The notes under the pieces were generated by a model, which was not told where the DNA came from, made no database searches, and saw only the letters and a program-made list of their open reading frames with translations. This document shows, one piece after another, positions 19,626-28,725 of a stretch of 35,051 nucleotides of DNA. Positions within the stretch are counted from its first letter, which is position 1. Each line of letters begins with the position of its first letter. The position numbers and the translations under genes are program-made. The DNA comes from Gammaproteobacteria bacterium (lineage in GTDB: Bacteria > Pseudomonadota > Gammaproteobacteria > QZLD01), in assembly GCA_004796385.1 (NCBI GenBank), contig QZLD01000188.1, positions 1 to 35,051 on the forward strand, given 5' to 3'.

Positions 19626-20265
19626 ACCTTTAATAATAATTGGTGCTGGAGGTCATGCCAGTGTTTTGGTAGATGTTTTACGGTTACAGCAACAGGAACT
19701 ATTGGCTATTGTCAGCCTGGATCGCATGCCTAAGCGTTTAGTGCTGGATGAAATAACTCAGTATTCAAATGATGATGATATTCTTGAGCATGATAAGAGC
19801 GAAGTTTTGCTTGTAAATGGTATTGGGTCAATGCCGGAGGGAAAAGCAAGATACGAAATTTTTAAAAAGTTTTGTTCTCTAGGTTATAAATTTGAAACCA
19901 TAGTTGCCCCCAGTGCGATTGTATCTCCATTTGCAAAGTTAGGGAGTGGTGTTCAAATTATGGCTGGAGCCATTGTTCAAGCCGGTGCCGTTATTGGTGA
20001 TAATACAATAATTAATACAGGGGCAATTATTGATCACGATTGTGTTATTGGGGCGAATAACCATATAGCTCCTGGAGTAACACTAAGTGGGCAGGTTAAA
20101 ACTGGCAATCATGTTCATATTGGCACAGGGGCATGTGTGATTAACTTGGTTAGCATTGGTGAATCTGCGGTTGTTGGTGTTGGTGCTATCATTAGTCAGG
20201 ATCTGCCTGCAGGGGAAACAGCCTATGGATATAGGGGCAAAAGTCAAAATGAATGGAGTAACTAA
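19618..20265 (+). CDS. Left-handed beta-helix acetyltransferase, NeuD/LegH-like
   Basis: LIIIGAGGHASVLVDVLR, hexapeptide repeats (SGVQIMAGAIVQAGAVIGDNTIINTGAIIDHDCVIG..NHIAPG), SAVVGVGAIISQDLP. TTG start overlapping legI. Confidence 0.87.
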   Translation: MTRPLIIIGAGGHASVLVDVLRLQQQELLAIVSLDRMPKRLVLDEITQYSNDDDILEHDKSEVLLVNGIGSMPEGKARYEIFKKFCSLGYKFETIVAPSAIVSPFAKLGSGVQIMAGAIVQAGAVIGDNTIINTGAIIDHDCVIGANNHIAPGVTLSGQVKTGNHVHIGTGACVINLVSIGESAVVGVGAIISQDLPAGETAYGYRGKSQNEWSN

Positions 20266-21326
20266 TGGCTTATAGTTGGAAAAATGTATTAATCAGCCCA
20301 CAAGACACTATTCGCCAGACACTTATATTGATAGATAGTGAATCACTGCGCGTTGCTTTAGTAGTTGATGAACAGCAGAAGCTGTTAGGTGTTGTTACTG
20401 ATGGGGATATTCGTAGAGGACTGCTCAATGACCTGTCCCTTGATTCAAATATTGAGCTGGTAATGAATAGATCTCCAATTATTGCTTCTGATTCGTTATC
20501 CAGATCAGCTGTGATGAAGCTAATGGAAGACAATAAGATTCTTTCTGTTCCGTTAGTTGATGATGACGGAATAGTTGTTGGTCTTGAGACCTTTCATGGT
20601 GCGTTATCCGGACCGCGCTTTGAGAATCCTGTTTTTTTAATGGCAGGTGGATTTGGTACTCGTTTACAGCCACTTACTGATAATTGCCCAAAACCTATGC
20701 TAAAAGTTGGGGGTAAACCCATACTGGAAACTATTATCGATAGTTTTATAGAGGCAGGTTTCGTTAATTTTTATATCTCGACGCACTATATGCCCGAGCA
20801 AATTGTTTCCTATTTTGGTGATGGAAGCAGTAAGAAAATCAATATTGCATATGTCCATGAAGAGACTCCACTTGGCACCGGTGGAGCACTAGGGTTGTTG
20901 CCTGATGATTTGCCAGACTGTCCACTGATTATGATGAATGGAGATGTGTTAACCAGGGTGGATTTTGAAAGATTGCTGGATTTTCATGACTCCAATAGTG
21001 CTGATGTTACCATGTGTGTGCGGGAGTACGACTACCAAATCCCATATGGCGTAATAAGTGGTGATGGAAATAAAATAGTAAGTATGGAAGAAAAGCCAAC
21101 CCAAAGATTTTTTGTTAATGCAGGTGTGTATGTAATTAATCAAAAAGTGGTTAAAAGCGTTCCAAAAGATCATGTTGTTGATATGCCATCATTGGTTGAA
21201 CAAGAGATTGCGGATGGTGGTGAAGCTTTGATGTTTCCAATCTATGAGTATTGGCTGGATATAGGTCGCATGGATGACCTGAATAGGGCGCAGGCAGATT
21301 TTAATGCCTTGGGAATTGGGAAATGA
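20265..21326 (+). CDS. ptmE: CBS-domain sugar-phosphate nucleotidyltransferase, PtmE-like (GlcN-1-P guanylyltransferase family)
   Basis: N-terminal CBS pair (LVVDEQQKLLGVVTDGDIRRGLL) followed by FLMAGGFGTRLQPLTDNCPKPMLKVGGKPILE. Confidence 0.82.
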   Translation: MAYSWKNVLISPQDTIRQTLILIDSESLRVALVVDEQQKLLGVVTDGDIRRGLLNDLSLDSNIELVMNRSPIIASDSLSRSAVMKLMEDNKILSVPLVDDDGIVVGLETFHGALSGPRFENPVFLMAGGFGTRLQPLTDNCPKPMLKVGGKPILETIIDSFIEAGFVNFYISTHYMPEQIVSYFGDGSSKKINIAYVHEETPLGTGGALGLLPDDLPDCPLIMMNGDVLTRVDFERLLDFHDSNSADVTMCVREYDYQIPYGVISGDGNKIVSMEEKPTQRFFVNAGVYVINQKVVKSVPKDHVVDMPSLVEQEIADGGEALMFPIYEYWLDIGRMDDLNRAQADFNALGIGK

Positions 21327-22306
21327 GTAAAATAGTTGGGGTCATTGGGCTCGGCAGTATTTCATTGCGCCATCGCAAGAACTTAAAAGAGTTATTCCCC
21401 AGTTATAAGGTGATAGCCGTCTCAGCCAGAGGTGGAATACCAAATGAGGATGTTGAAGATGCGGATCTTATAGTATCTGGTGTTCAGGAACTATTAGATC
21501 TTAAACCATACATGGTTATTATAGCTTCACCAGCAACTCTACATGCTGAACATGCAATCGCAATGATTAAGGCAGGTGTTCCTGTATTGATAGAGAAACC
21601 GTTGACGGCGAGTGCAAGTGATTCGCAGGCAATTGTTAATGCATCGGTAAAATTTAATACTCCTGCAGTGGCAGGATACTGCTTAAGGTATATGCCATCT
21701 TCTCAAAAAGTAAAAGAAATTTTGGGGCAGGAGGTGATAGGGAATATTTATAATGCAAGTGTAAATATTGGTCAGTTTCTTCCACAGTGGCGCCCCGATA
21801 AGAACTATCTGCACTCAGTTTCTGCACAGCCATCTTTGGGCGGGGGTGTATTGCTAGAATTAAGCCATGAGTTTGATTATGTCCAGTGGTTGCTGGGTGA
21901 TATGACATGTGAATATGCTCAATTACGCAACTCTTCGGAGCTTGATTTAGAGGTAGAAGAGCTGGCAGATGTTGTTCTTAGCTCAAAGCTAGGAGTAGTC
22001 TGTAGTATTCATCTTGATTTTCTCCAAAAGCAGCCGCAACGAGTCTGCAGTTTAATAGGCTCAAAAGGAAGGATTGAGTGGGATTTATTGGGCAATTCAA
22101 TTACGTTATATACAAAGGACGCAGTTGAGGTTTTATATTCTGAGCCTAAATGGGATAAGAACAAAATGTATCTTAATATGTTGCGTGATTTTGATTCTAT
22201 GATTAAAGGTGAAAGGCATCAATGCATTGATCTTATCCAGGCATCAAAAACTATAGTCTTGATAGAACAAATCAAACAAAGTGCTGTTTGGGGAGCTAAA
22301 CAATGA
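21323..22306 (+). CDS. Gfo/Idh/MocA-family oxidoreductase, PtmF-like
   Basis: GVIGLGSISLRHRKNLKELFP, IIASPATLHAEHAIAMIKAGVPVLIEKPLTAS, GGGVLLELSHEFDYVQWLLG. Confidence 0.82.
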   Translation: MSKIVGVIGLGSISLRHRKNLKELFPSYKVIAVSARGGIPNEDVEDADLIVSGVQELLDLKPYMVIIASPATLHAEHAIAMIKAGVPVLIEKPLTASASDSQAIVNASVKFNTPAVAGYCLRYMPSSQKVKEILGQEVIGNIYNASVNIGQFLPQWRPDKNYLHSVSAQPSLGGGVLLELSHEFDYVQWLLGDMTCEYAQLRNSSELDLEVEELADVVLSSKLGVVCSIHLDFLQKQPQRVCSLIGSKGRIEWDLLGNSITLYTKDAVEVLYSEPKWDKNKMYLNMLRDFDSMIKGERHQCIDLIQASKTIVLIEQIKQSAVWGAKQ

Positions 22307-23004
22307 TTTCACATGGGTTTGTTTTTGCACGTGGCGGGTCAAAAGGGCTGCCAGGTAAAAATATAAAACCATTGGCCGGTAAGCCGTTAATAGCGTACTC
22401 AATAGAAACTGCAAAACAGGTATCTGGTTTAGATAAGGTTTTTGTTTCCACTGATGATAAAGATATTGCGTCAATTGCGCTTGAATATGGTGCAGTTGTA
22501 ATTGAGCGTCCTGAAGAACTATCAGGTGATAATAGCCCGGAATGGTTAGCGTGGAGTCACGCGATAGATTGGGTAATTAGAAATTATGGGGTATTTAAAG
22601 GATTTGTTAGTTTGCCTGCAACAAGTCCTTTGCGTAGTGTCATCGATGTTGAGCTAGCAATGGATAGATTGGTAAAGATGAAAGGAGATATTTGTATTTC
22701 TGTTACCCCTGCAAATCGCAGCCCCTTCTTTAATATGGTTAAAAAGAACAGTGCAGGGTTTGTTGAGCTTGTAAACAAGCCGAATGTAGGTGTTTATCGT
22801 CGCCAGGATGCCCCCATAGTGTTTGATATTTCTACGGTAGTTTATGCTACAACCTGTGAGTTTATAAAAAATAATTCAGGTATTTTTGATGGTAATGTTG
22901 TCTGCATAGAAGTTCCAAAAGAGCGTGCGGTCGATATAGATGATATTTATGATTTCAAATTGGCAGAGGCAATTCTAACTGAGAATGGAACATCGCATGC
23001 TTGA
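22303..23004 (+). CDS. legF: CMP-nonulosonate synthetase, LegF/NeuA-like (cassette 1)
   Basis: FVFARGGSKGLPGKNIKPLAGKPLIAYSIETA, VFVSTDDKDIA, LPATSPLR. Confidence 0.88.
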   Translation: MISHGFVFARGGSKGLPGKNIKPLAGKPLIAYSIETAKQVSGLDKVFVSTDDKDIASIALEYGAVVIERPEELSGDNSPEWLAWSHAIDWVIRNYGVFKGFVSLPATSPLRSVIDVELAMDRLVKMKGDICISVTPANRSPFFNMVKKNSAGFVELVNKPNVGVYRRQDAPIVFDISTVVYATTCEFIKNNSGIFDGNVVCIEVPKERAVDIDDIYDFKLAEAILTENGTSHA

Positions 23005-23758
23005 AAATAAAAAAATAGCGGTATTAGGTGCTGGAGGGTTATTAGGGAAATCCATAGTGACTTCTGCTCTGCAAGAAGGTGCACAAGTAGTTGCTGCTGA
23101 TATTGATATTGATGCTATGAGACAAAAATTGGCTGATAGCGGTGTTGATATAAGTTGCGGTGCATTGTCTATGTGTAGTCTTGATGTTACTGAGGAAAAA
23201 GATGTTAAGAAATTCTTTTATGAGCAAGAGGGGTTAACCGGAGTAGTCAATAGTACATACCCCCGAAACAAGACATATGGTGCTCATTTTTTTGATGTTT
23301 CTCTCGATAGTTTTAATGAGAACTTATCTTTGCACCTAGGCTCAACGTTTCTATTAAATCAGCAGAGCGCAACTTATTTTCAGGAAAACCAGAGTGAATT
23401 TTCTTTGGTTAATATTTCATCGATCTATGGGGCTATAGCACCAAAGTTTGATGTTTATGACGGAACCGCAATGACCGTGCCGGTCGAATATGCAGCCATT
23501 AAATCAGCAATTATTCACTTGAATAAGTATGTTGCAGCTTATGTTAATGACAGCCGTTTTCGTGTTAATAGCATTAGTCCTGGTGGGATACTTGATAGTC
23601 AGCCGCAAGACTTTCTTAAGGCATATAAGAAACATACCTTGGGAAAAGGGATGTTGCAGGAGGACGATGTTGTTGGCTCTGTTCTGTTCCTTCTTTCAGA
23701 CCATTCTAGGTTTGTTAACGGGCAAAATATTGTCGTTGATGATGGTTTTTCACTTTGA
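22985..23758 (+). CDS. Short-chain dehydrogenase/reductase, PtmA-like
   Basis: KIAVLGAGGLLGKSIVTSALQEGAQVVAADID, NISSIYG, YAAIKSAIIHLNKY, GGILDSQ, VGSVLFLLSDHSRFVNGQNIVVDDGFSL. Confidence 0.85.
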   Translation: MEHRMLENKKIAVLGAGGLLGKSIVTSALQEGAQVVAADIDIDAMRQKLADSGVDISCGALSMCSLDVTEEKDVKKFFYEQEGLTGVVNSTYPRNKTYGAHFFDVSLDSFNENLSLHLGSTFLLNQQSATYFQENQSEFSLVNISSIYGAIAPKFDVYDGTAMTVPVEYAAIKSAIIHLNKYVAAYVNDSRFRVNSISPGGILDSQPQDFLKAYKKHTLGKGMLQEDDVVGSVLFLLSDHSRFVNGQNIVVDDGFSL

Positions 23759-23785
23759 TTTTCAAAGAAGTCTAGGAGCGGTAAA

Positions 23786-25141
23786 TTGCCAGCCTTAAAA
23801 AAAGTGGTTTTTTCTGCTCCACATAAGCCAGCACTGTCCGAAATGATAGCTATTGCCAAATACTTACCTGAACATATTGCACCTATTTTTTTATTGCCTT
23901 TTTACGATAAAGAGTTGGACGAAAAAATGAACGCTGAGGGGTGGAGGGTTTGTTATTTTTGTCCAATTCCTAAAAATGGGGGCGATCGGCAAATCCACAA
24001 AAAAGCAGGATTTGTAAAAGGTTTGTTAGATAATGGCTGGTTTGGGTGCTTTGCTCAGGCATACCTACTTAAAGGTGTTTTTAAAAATAAACTCCTTCTA
24101 AGGTTAAATAAAATATATGATCGAATTGGCTCTGAACTTTGTAACGAAGAAGAAATTATCAAGGTAGTTATCTCAAATGACAGAAGTGCTGGGCTTGAGG
24201 CTGCATTAAATAAGTGGGCAATGGAACAAGGCATTGGGGTAATTATCCCTCCGATAGCATATGCATCAGACTTTTCTGCAGCAATAAAATTAAGAAAAGC
24301 ACGCATTTATGGTTTTGTACGGTCAGATATTCCAAAGGTAACTATGGAATTCTCGCATGGCGCGGTTATTAAGTCATTTTACCGCCCTTTTGAAACTGAA
24401 GCCTTAAAAGAGTTTGGGGTTCTTTCCTCTAACCCTTGGGTACTAGGATCCGGTCATTGTGATTTTATGTTAGTTGAAAGCGAAAGGGAGAAAAGAAGGT
24501 TAATTGCACTAGGGGGAGATAAGGAGAAGATGGTTGTTACCGGGCATCTTTCGCATGATTCCATCTGGAATGCCTTGAGCAATAAAGACGCAATAAAAAA
24601 ATCAATTATTGCTAAGTATAAACTGTCTGAAGACAAACCTTTTGTGCTTTTAGCGGCTCCTCAATATTGGGAGCATGGTTTGTGTGATAAGAAAAGTCAT
24701 TTCGATATTATTGAGCAGCTGTGCCAATCTTTGGGAGCTGAAAATAATCTAATAATATCTCTGCACCCCAAGATGGATCGAGCTGATTACAGTTATCTAG
24801 AGGATAAATATAGAGTAAAAATTGTACATGAATCTCTTAGGGATGTAATTGTTATTTCTGACTTATTTGTGGCAACATATTCATCGACTATCGCATGGGC
24901 TTTGTTGTGTAATAAAAAGGTTATGATCGTAGATTTTATTGGACTGTCATATAGCTCTTTCTATGAAGAGTTTGAAATTGACAGAATATGTAATACAGAG
25001 CAGCTAAAGGTCGCAATGCAATTTTTTGATAAGGAAGATATAAATAGATCTAATAAGGATAAGGAAGATCTTTGTGGTTTGCTATCACCATTTGATGGGG
25101 CGTGTGCTTCAAGAATTATTGATAACATCGTGGCGGAATGA
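23786..25141 (+). CDS. GT-B-like protein, candidate nonulosonate transferase (unassigned)
   Basis: LIISLHPKMDRADYSYLEDKY (HP motif), VVISDLFVATYSSTIAWALLCNKKVMIVD (S-S/T motif) in the C-terminal half. TTG start. Confidence 0.6.
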   Translation: MPALKKVVFSAPHKPALSEMIAIAKYLPEHIAPIFLLPFYDKELDEKMNAEGWRVCYFCPIPKNGGDRQIHKKAGFVKGLLDNGWFGCFAQAYLLKGVFKNKLLLRLNKIYDRIGSELCNEEEIIKVVISNDRSAGLEAALNKWAMEQGIGVIIPPIAYASDFSAAIKLRKARIYGFVRSDIPKVTMEFSHGAVIKSFYRPFETEALKEFGVLSSNPWVLGSGHCDFMLVESEREKRRLIALGGDKEKMVVTGHLSHDSIWNALSNKDAIKKSIIAKYKLSEDKPFVLLAAPQYWEHGLCDKKSHFDIIEQLCQSLGAENNLIISLHPKMDRADYSYLEDKYRVKIVHESLRDVIVISDLFVATYSSTIAWALLCNKKVMIVDFIGLSYSSFYEEFEIDRICNTEQLKVAMQFFDKEDINRSNKDKEDLCGLLSPFDGACASRIIDNIVAE

Positions 25142-26577
25142 TGTTAGTTAAGAACTTATCAAGCTTTCTTGTTGTTGGCTTTTTGCCTTATGCCGTCAAC
25201 TTCTTTTTACTGCCACTATATGCCAAATATTTAGAGAGTGATGATTTCGGTATTATTGGAATGATCACTATGTACATTGCGCTTTTTGGAGCATGGGCTG
25301 CTTTTCAAATTCCCTCTTCGGTTGGAAGGTTGTATTTTGAATATGAAGGGGATGAAAAAAAATCATTGTTCACCACAATTTTTCTAGGGGTGATCGCTTC
25401 ATCGATCATTTTTGTCGCAATATATATCGCTAATGCTGAGTTGCTGTCTTCAATGATGTTTAATGCGGATGGCGATTTTAGCAAATACATAATTCTTGGT
25501 AGCATATCTATTTTTCTAACTGGAATAAACCAGCTATGTGAAAGATGGATGGTTGTTCAGCAGCGAGGACCTTTATTATTGTTAAGAAGTTTGTGGGCAC
25601 AAGTCATAAATGTATCGGCAGGAATAATCTTGGTTATATATTTCAAGATGGGGGTTGCAGGTTTTCTTCTTGCGATGATAGCTTCACAATTAGTTGTATC
25701 AATTGCCTCTGTTTGGGTGCTAAGGGAATTGTTAACGCGCAATGTGTCTTTTGCTTTGTTTAAAGAGTCTTTTTTATTTTCATACCCCCTGGTTTTTCAT
25801 GCCCTAGGTGGAATCGTGTTTATGTACTCAAGTGTCTTTATAGTTGAGAAATTTTTGCCCCTGAGTGTTTTGGGGGTGTTTGTTATTGCAGAAAAGTATT
25901 CGCAGGTAATTAAGGTTATTGTTAACCAAGTAAACAAAGTGGTTATGCCATTTTTTACGAAAGTGGCAAAGCAATCAGAGATTGGGGCTTTATCAAAGAT
26001 GCAAATAATTATCTCGGTTTGGATGCTGATTATTTTGATGACTGTATTTGCATATACCGCAATGTGTTATTTCTTTATCCCAAAGTTCATGGGGCAGGAA
26101 TACTCACAGGCTCCTGTATTGGTTGCAATTCTTGTTATTGGGTACATATTTAGAGGGTTTTATTGCTTTTCAAGCGCGACTTTGTTTTATCGTAAATTAA
26201 CTAATAAAATACCCAAAATTACAGTTGCGGCAGGGGTGTTTTCGATAATATCTAATGTGCTGATGATTCCTGTGTTTGGAGTTTATGGGGCAGCACTTTC
26301 AACCGTACTATCTTTCTTTATAACGTATCTGTTGGCGGATTATCTTGCACCAAAGGACTTTAAAATAGTGTATGACTGGATGGAGATGGGAAAAATTACA
26401 CTACTTCTATCTGGCGTTTATATTGTAATTTTTTGGGGAGCTACCTATTTGCCGCCAGTTGCTGCTATGATATCTGTTGCTATTACTAGCCTACTTATAT
26501 TTTATTGTATTTGGAGTTTTGGCATGTTTGATTTTAAGGAAAAGGTTGAAGTGTTGAGGAATGAATATGCCAAATGA
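25138..26577 (+). CDS. Oligosaccharide flippase, Wzx-like (copy 2)
   Basis: NLSSFLVVGFLPYAVNFFLLPLYAKYLESDDFGIIGMITMYIALFGAWAAFQIPSSVGRLYFEYEG; polytopic, MATE/PST-like. Confidence 0.85.
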   Translation: MMLVKNLSSFLVVGFLPYAVNFFLLPLYAKYLESDDFGIIGMITMYIALFGAWAAFQIPSSVGRLYFEYEGDEKKSLFTTIFLGVIASSIIFVAIYIANAELLSSMMFNADGDFSKYIILGSISIFLTGINQLCERWMVVQQRGPLLLLRSLWAQVINVSAGIILVIYFKMGVAGFLLAMIASQLVVSIASVWVLRELLTRNVSFALFKESFLFSYPLVFHALGGIVFMYSSVFIVEKFLPLSVLGVFVIAEKYSQVIKVIVNQVNKVVMPFFTKVAKQSEIGALSKMQIIISVWMLIILMTVFAYTAMCYFFIPKFMGQEYSQAPVLVAILVIGYIFRGFYCFSSATLFYRKLTNKIPKITVAAGVFSIISNVLMIPVFGVYGAALSTVLSFFITYLLADYLAPKDFKIVYDWMEMGKITLLLSGVYIVIFWGATYLPPVAAMISVAITSLLIFYCIWSFGMFDFKEKVEVLRNEYAK

Positions 26578-27577
26578 TCATGTGTATATAATTGCGGAAG
26601 TTGGGCAGGCTCATGATGGTAGTTTGGGTATTTTGCATTCATATATTGATGCGATAGCTCAAACAGGGGTCGATGCAATAAAATTCCAAACCCATATTGC
26701 TGAGGCAGAAAGCAGTGAGTATGAACCTTTCAGGGTTAACTTTTCCTATGAAGATAAAACCAGATTTGATTACTGGAAAAGAGTGTCTTTTGATAGAGGG
26801 CAGTGGCTCGAAATAAAGCAGCACTGTAATCAGGTTGGACTGGACTTTATTAGCTCCCCATTTTCTATTGCGGCCGTTGAGTTGTTAGAGGGGATTGGGA
26901 TTGATAAATATAAAATTGGTTCTGGTGAAGTTAGTAATATGTTGATGTTGGAATTAATTGCTGAGACCAAAAAACCAGTTATATTATCAAGTGGCATGAG
27001 CTCTTATGCAGAACTTGATGCTGCAGTTGATCTTTTTAATCTTGATGATGGACTGCTGACGTTATTACAATGTACAACAAAGTATCCATCTGGCCCTGAA
27101 GATGTTGGCCTTAATGTGATTCAGGAGATGCGACAAAGATACGGCATCCCGGTTGGATTGTCGGATCATTCAGGGACAATCTACCCCAGTCTTGCGGCAG
27201 CAGCCCAAGGGGCCAATGCCCTTGAAGCGCATGTTGTTTTTGATAAAAGGATGTTTGGGCCAGATAGCGCATCGTCACTAACCGTTGATGAATTTAAAAT
27301 GTTGTCGGATGGAGTTAGATCAATTGAGAAGATGCATTCCTCTCCAGTTGATAAAAACGATAATCAGCAGTTTGCCGGGTTAAAGAAAATATTTGAAAAG
27401 TCGCTGGCTATAAACTGTGATTTAGATGCAGGTGAAGAAGTTAAACGTTATCATTTAGAGGCAAAAAAGCCTGCTGAAAAAGGGATACCTGCTTCAGAGT
27501 TTTCAAAGGTATTAGGTAAAAGGCTTATAGCATCTAAGAAGCAGTGGGATTTTATTAATTGGAGTGATTTTGAATAA
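26561..27577 (+). CDS. Nonulosonic acid synthase, NeuB family, divergent (cassette 2)
   Basis: VYIIAEVGQAHDGS, KFQTHIAEAE, KIGSGEVSN, LLQCTTKYPSGP, GLSDHSGT, EAHVVFDKRMFGPDSASSLTVDEFK. Confidence 0.85.
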   Translation: MNMPNDHVYIIAEVGQAHDGSLGILHSYIDAIAQTGVDAIKFQTHIAEAESSEYEPFRVNFSYEDKTRFDYWKRVSFDRGQWLEIKQHCNQVGLDFISSPFSIAAVELLEGIGIDKYKIGSGEVSNMLMLELIAETKKPVILSSGMSSYAELDAAVDLFNLDDGLLTLLQCTTKYPSGPEDVGLNVIQEMRQRYGIPVGLSDHSGTIYPSLAAAAQGANALEAHVVFDKRMFGPDSASSLTVDEFKMLSDGVRSIEKMHSSPVDKNDNQQFAGLKKIFEKSLAINCDLDAGEEVKRYHLEAKKPAEKGIPASEFSKVLGKRLIASKKQWDFINWSDFE

Positions 27578-28725
27578 TGATTAAGGTTTGTGTTGTTGTT
27601 GCTAGCCGTGCAAATTATGGGCGTATCAAATATGTTATGAAAGCGCTCGATGAGTCTGATGAAATAGAACTTCAGTTGGTTGTTGGTGCATCAACGCTTC
27701 TTGATAGATTCGGAAAAGCAATAAATGTAATCAAAGAAGATGGATTTGAGCCAAATAAGGCAATTTATTATACAGTTGAAGGGGAAACACTCCTTACTCA
27801 GGCAAAGTCTACGGGTTTGGGAGTTATTGAATTAGCGACAGCATTTGATGAGCTAAAGCCTGATTATGTTGTGTCTGTTGCTGATAGGTTTGAAACTATG
27901 TCTACAGCAATTGCTGCAACATATTTAAATATCCCACTAATTCATTTGCAGGGTGGTGAGGTTAGTGGAAATATTGATGATAGGGTTCGTCATGCAATAA
28001 CTAAATTGGCAGACTTTCACTTTGTTGCAACTGAGCAAAGTAAGGAGCGTGTGATTAAGATGGGGGAGAATGAGAACTCTGTCTTTAACTTTGGTTGTCC
28101 TGCGATGGATGTGATAGCAAATGCAGATCTAAGTATTGATAACGATATTATGAGTAGATATGGTGGGGTAGGCGTTAGCATAGACTGGACAAAGCCGTAT
28201 ATATTAATGATTGAGCATCCCGTTACAACGAGTTACGGTGATGGGTTTATGCAAGTAAATGAGTTGCTGCAGGCTCTGCTTGAATTTAAAGATTACCAAA
28301 AGGTTGTGCTGTGGCCTAACGCAGATGCTGGCGGTGAGGATGTTTCTAAGGGGATAAGGGTTTTCCGGGAAAATAATATGTCGGAAAATTTCCATTTTTA
28401 TAAAAATTTCTCCCCTGAAGACTACATACGAGTATTGGCAAATGCATCGTGTGCTGTTGGAAACTCTTCATCATTTTTGCGGGAAGGGTCATTTTTAGGT
28501 ATGCCTGCTGTTGTTGTTGGTGATAGACAGAACAATAGGGAGCATGGTGAAAATGTCGCTTTTGCAAATTATGAAAGGACAGATATTATTTCCAAGCTTC
28601 AAGGCCAGCTAGGGCATGGAAAGCATGAACCAAGTGATCTATTTGGTAAGGGTAATGCCGGACAATTAATAGCTGAGATTATCCCTTCATTAAAGCCAAC
28701 TGTTTTGAAACCCATTACCTATTGA
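27577..28725 (+). CDS. Hydrolysing NDP-sugar 2-epimerase, NeuC family, divergent (cassette 2)
   Basis: VCVVVASRANYGRIKYVMKAL, VADRFETMSTAI, LIHLQGGEVSGNIDDRVRHAITKLADFHFVAT, VGNSSSFLREGSFLG. Confidence 0.85.
   Translation: MIKVCVVVASRANYGRIKYVMKALDESDEIELQLVVGASTLLDRFGKAINVIKEDGFEPNKAIYYTVEGETLLTQAKSTGLGVIELATAFDELKPDYVVSVADRFETMSTAIAATYLNIPLIHLQGGEVSGNIDDRVRHAITKLADFHFVATEQSKERVIKMGENENSVFNFGCPAMDVIANADLSIDNDIMSRYGGVGVSIDWTKPYILMIEHPVTTSYGDGFMQVNELLQALLEFKDYQKVVLWPNADAGGEDVSKGIRVFRENNMSENFHFYKNFSPEDYIRVLANASCAVGNSSSFLREGSFLGMPAVVVGDRQNNREHGENVAFANYERTDIISKLQGQLGHGKHEPSDLFGKGNAGQLIAEIIPSLKPTVLKPITY

Noticed and set aside
23529-23798. Plus-strand 89-aa ORF overlapping the PtmA-like gene in another frame
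   Set aside because: Overlaps the conserved SDR C-terminus; no domain or ribosome-binding support.
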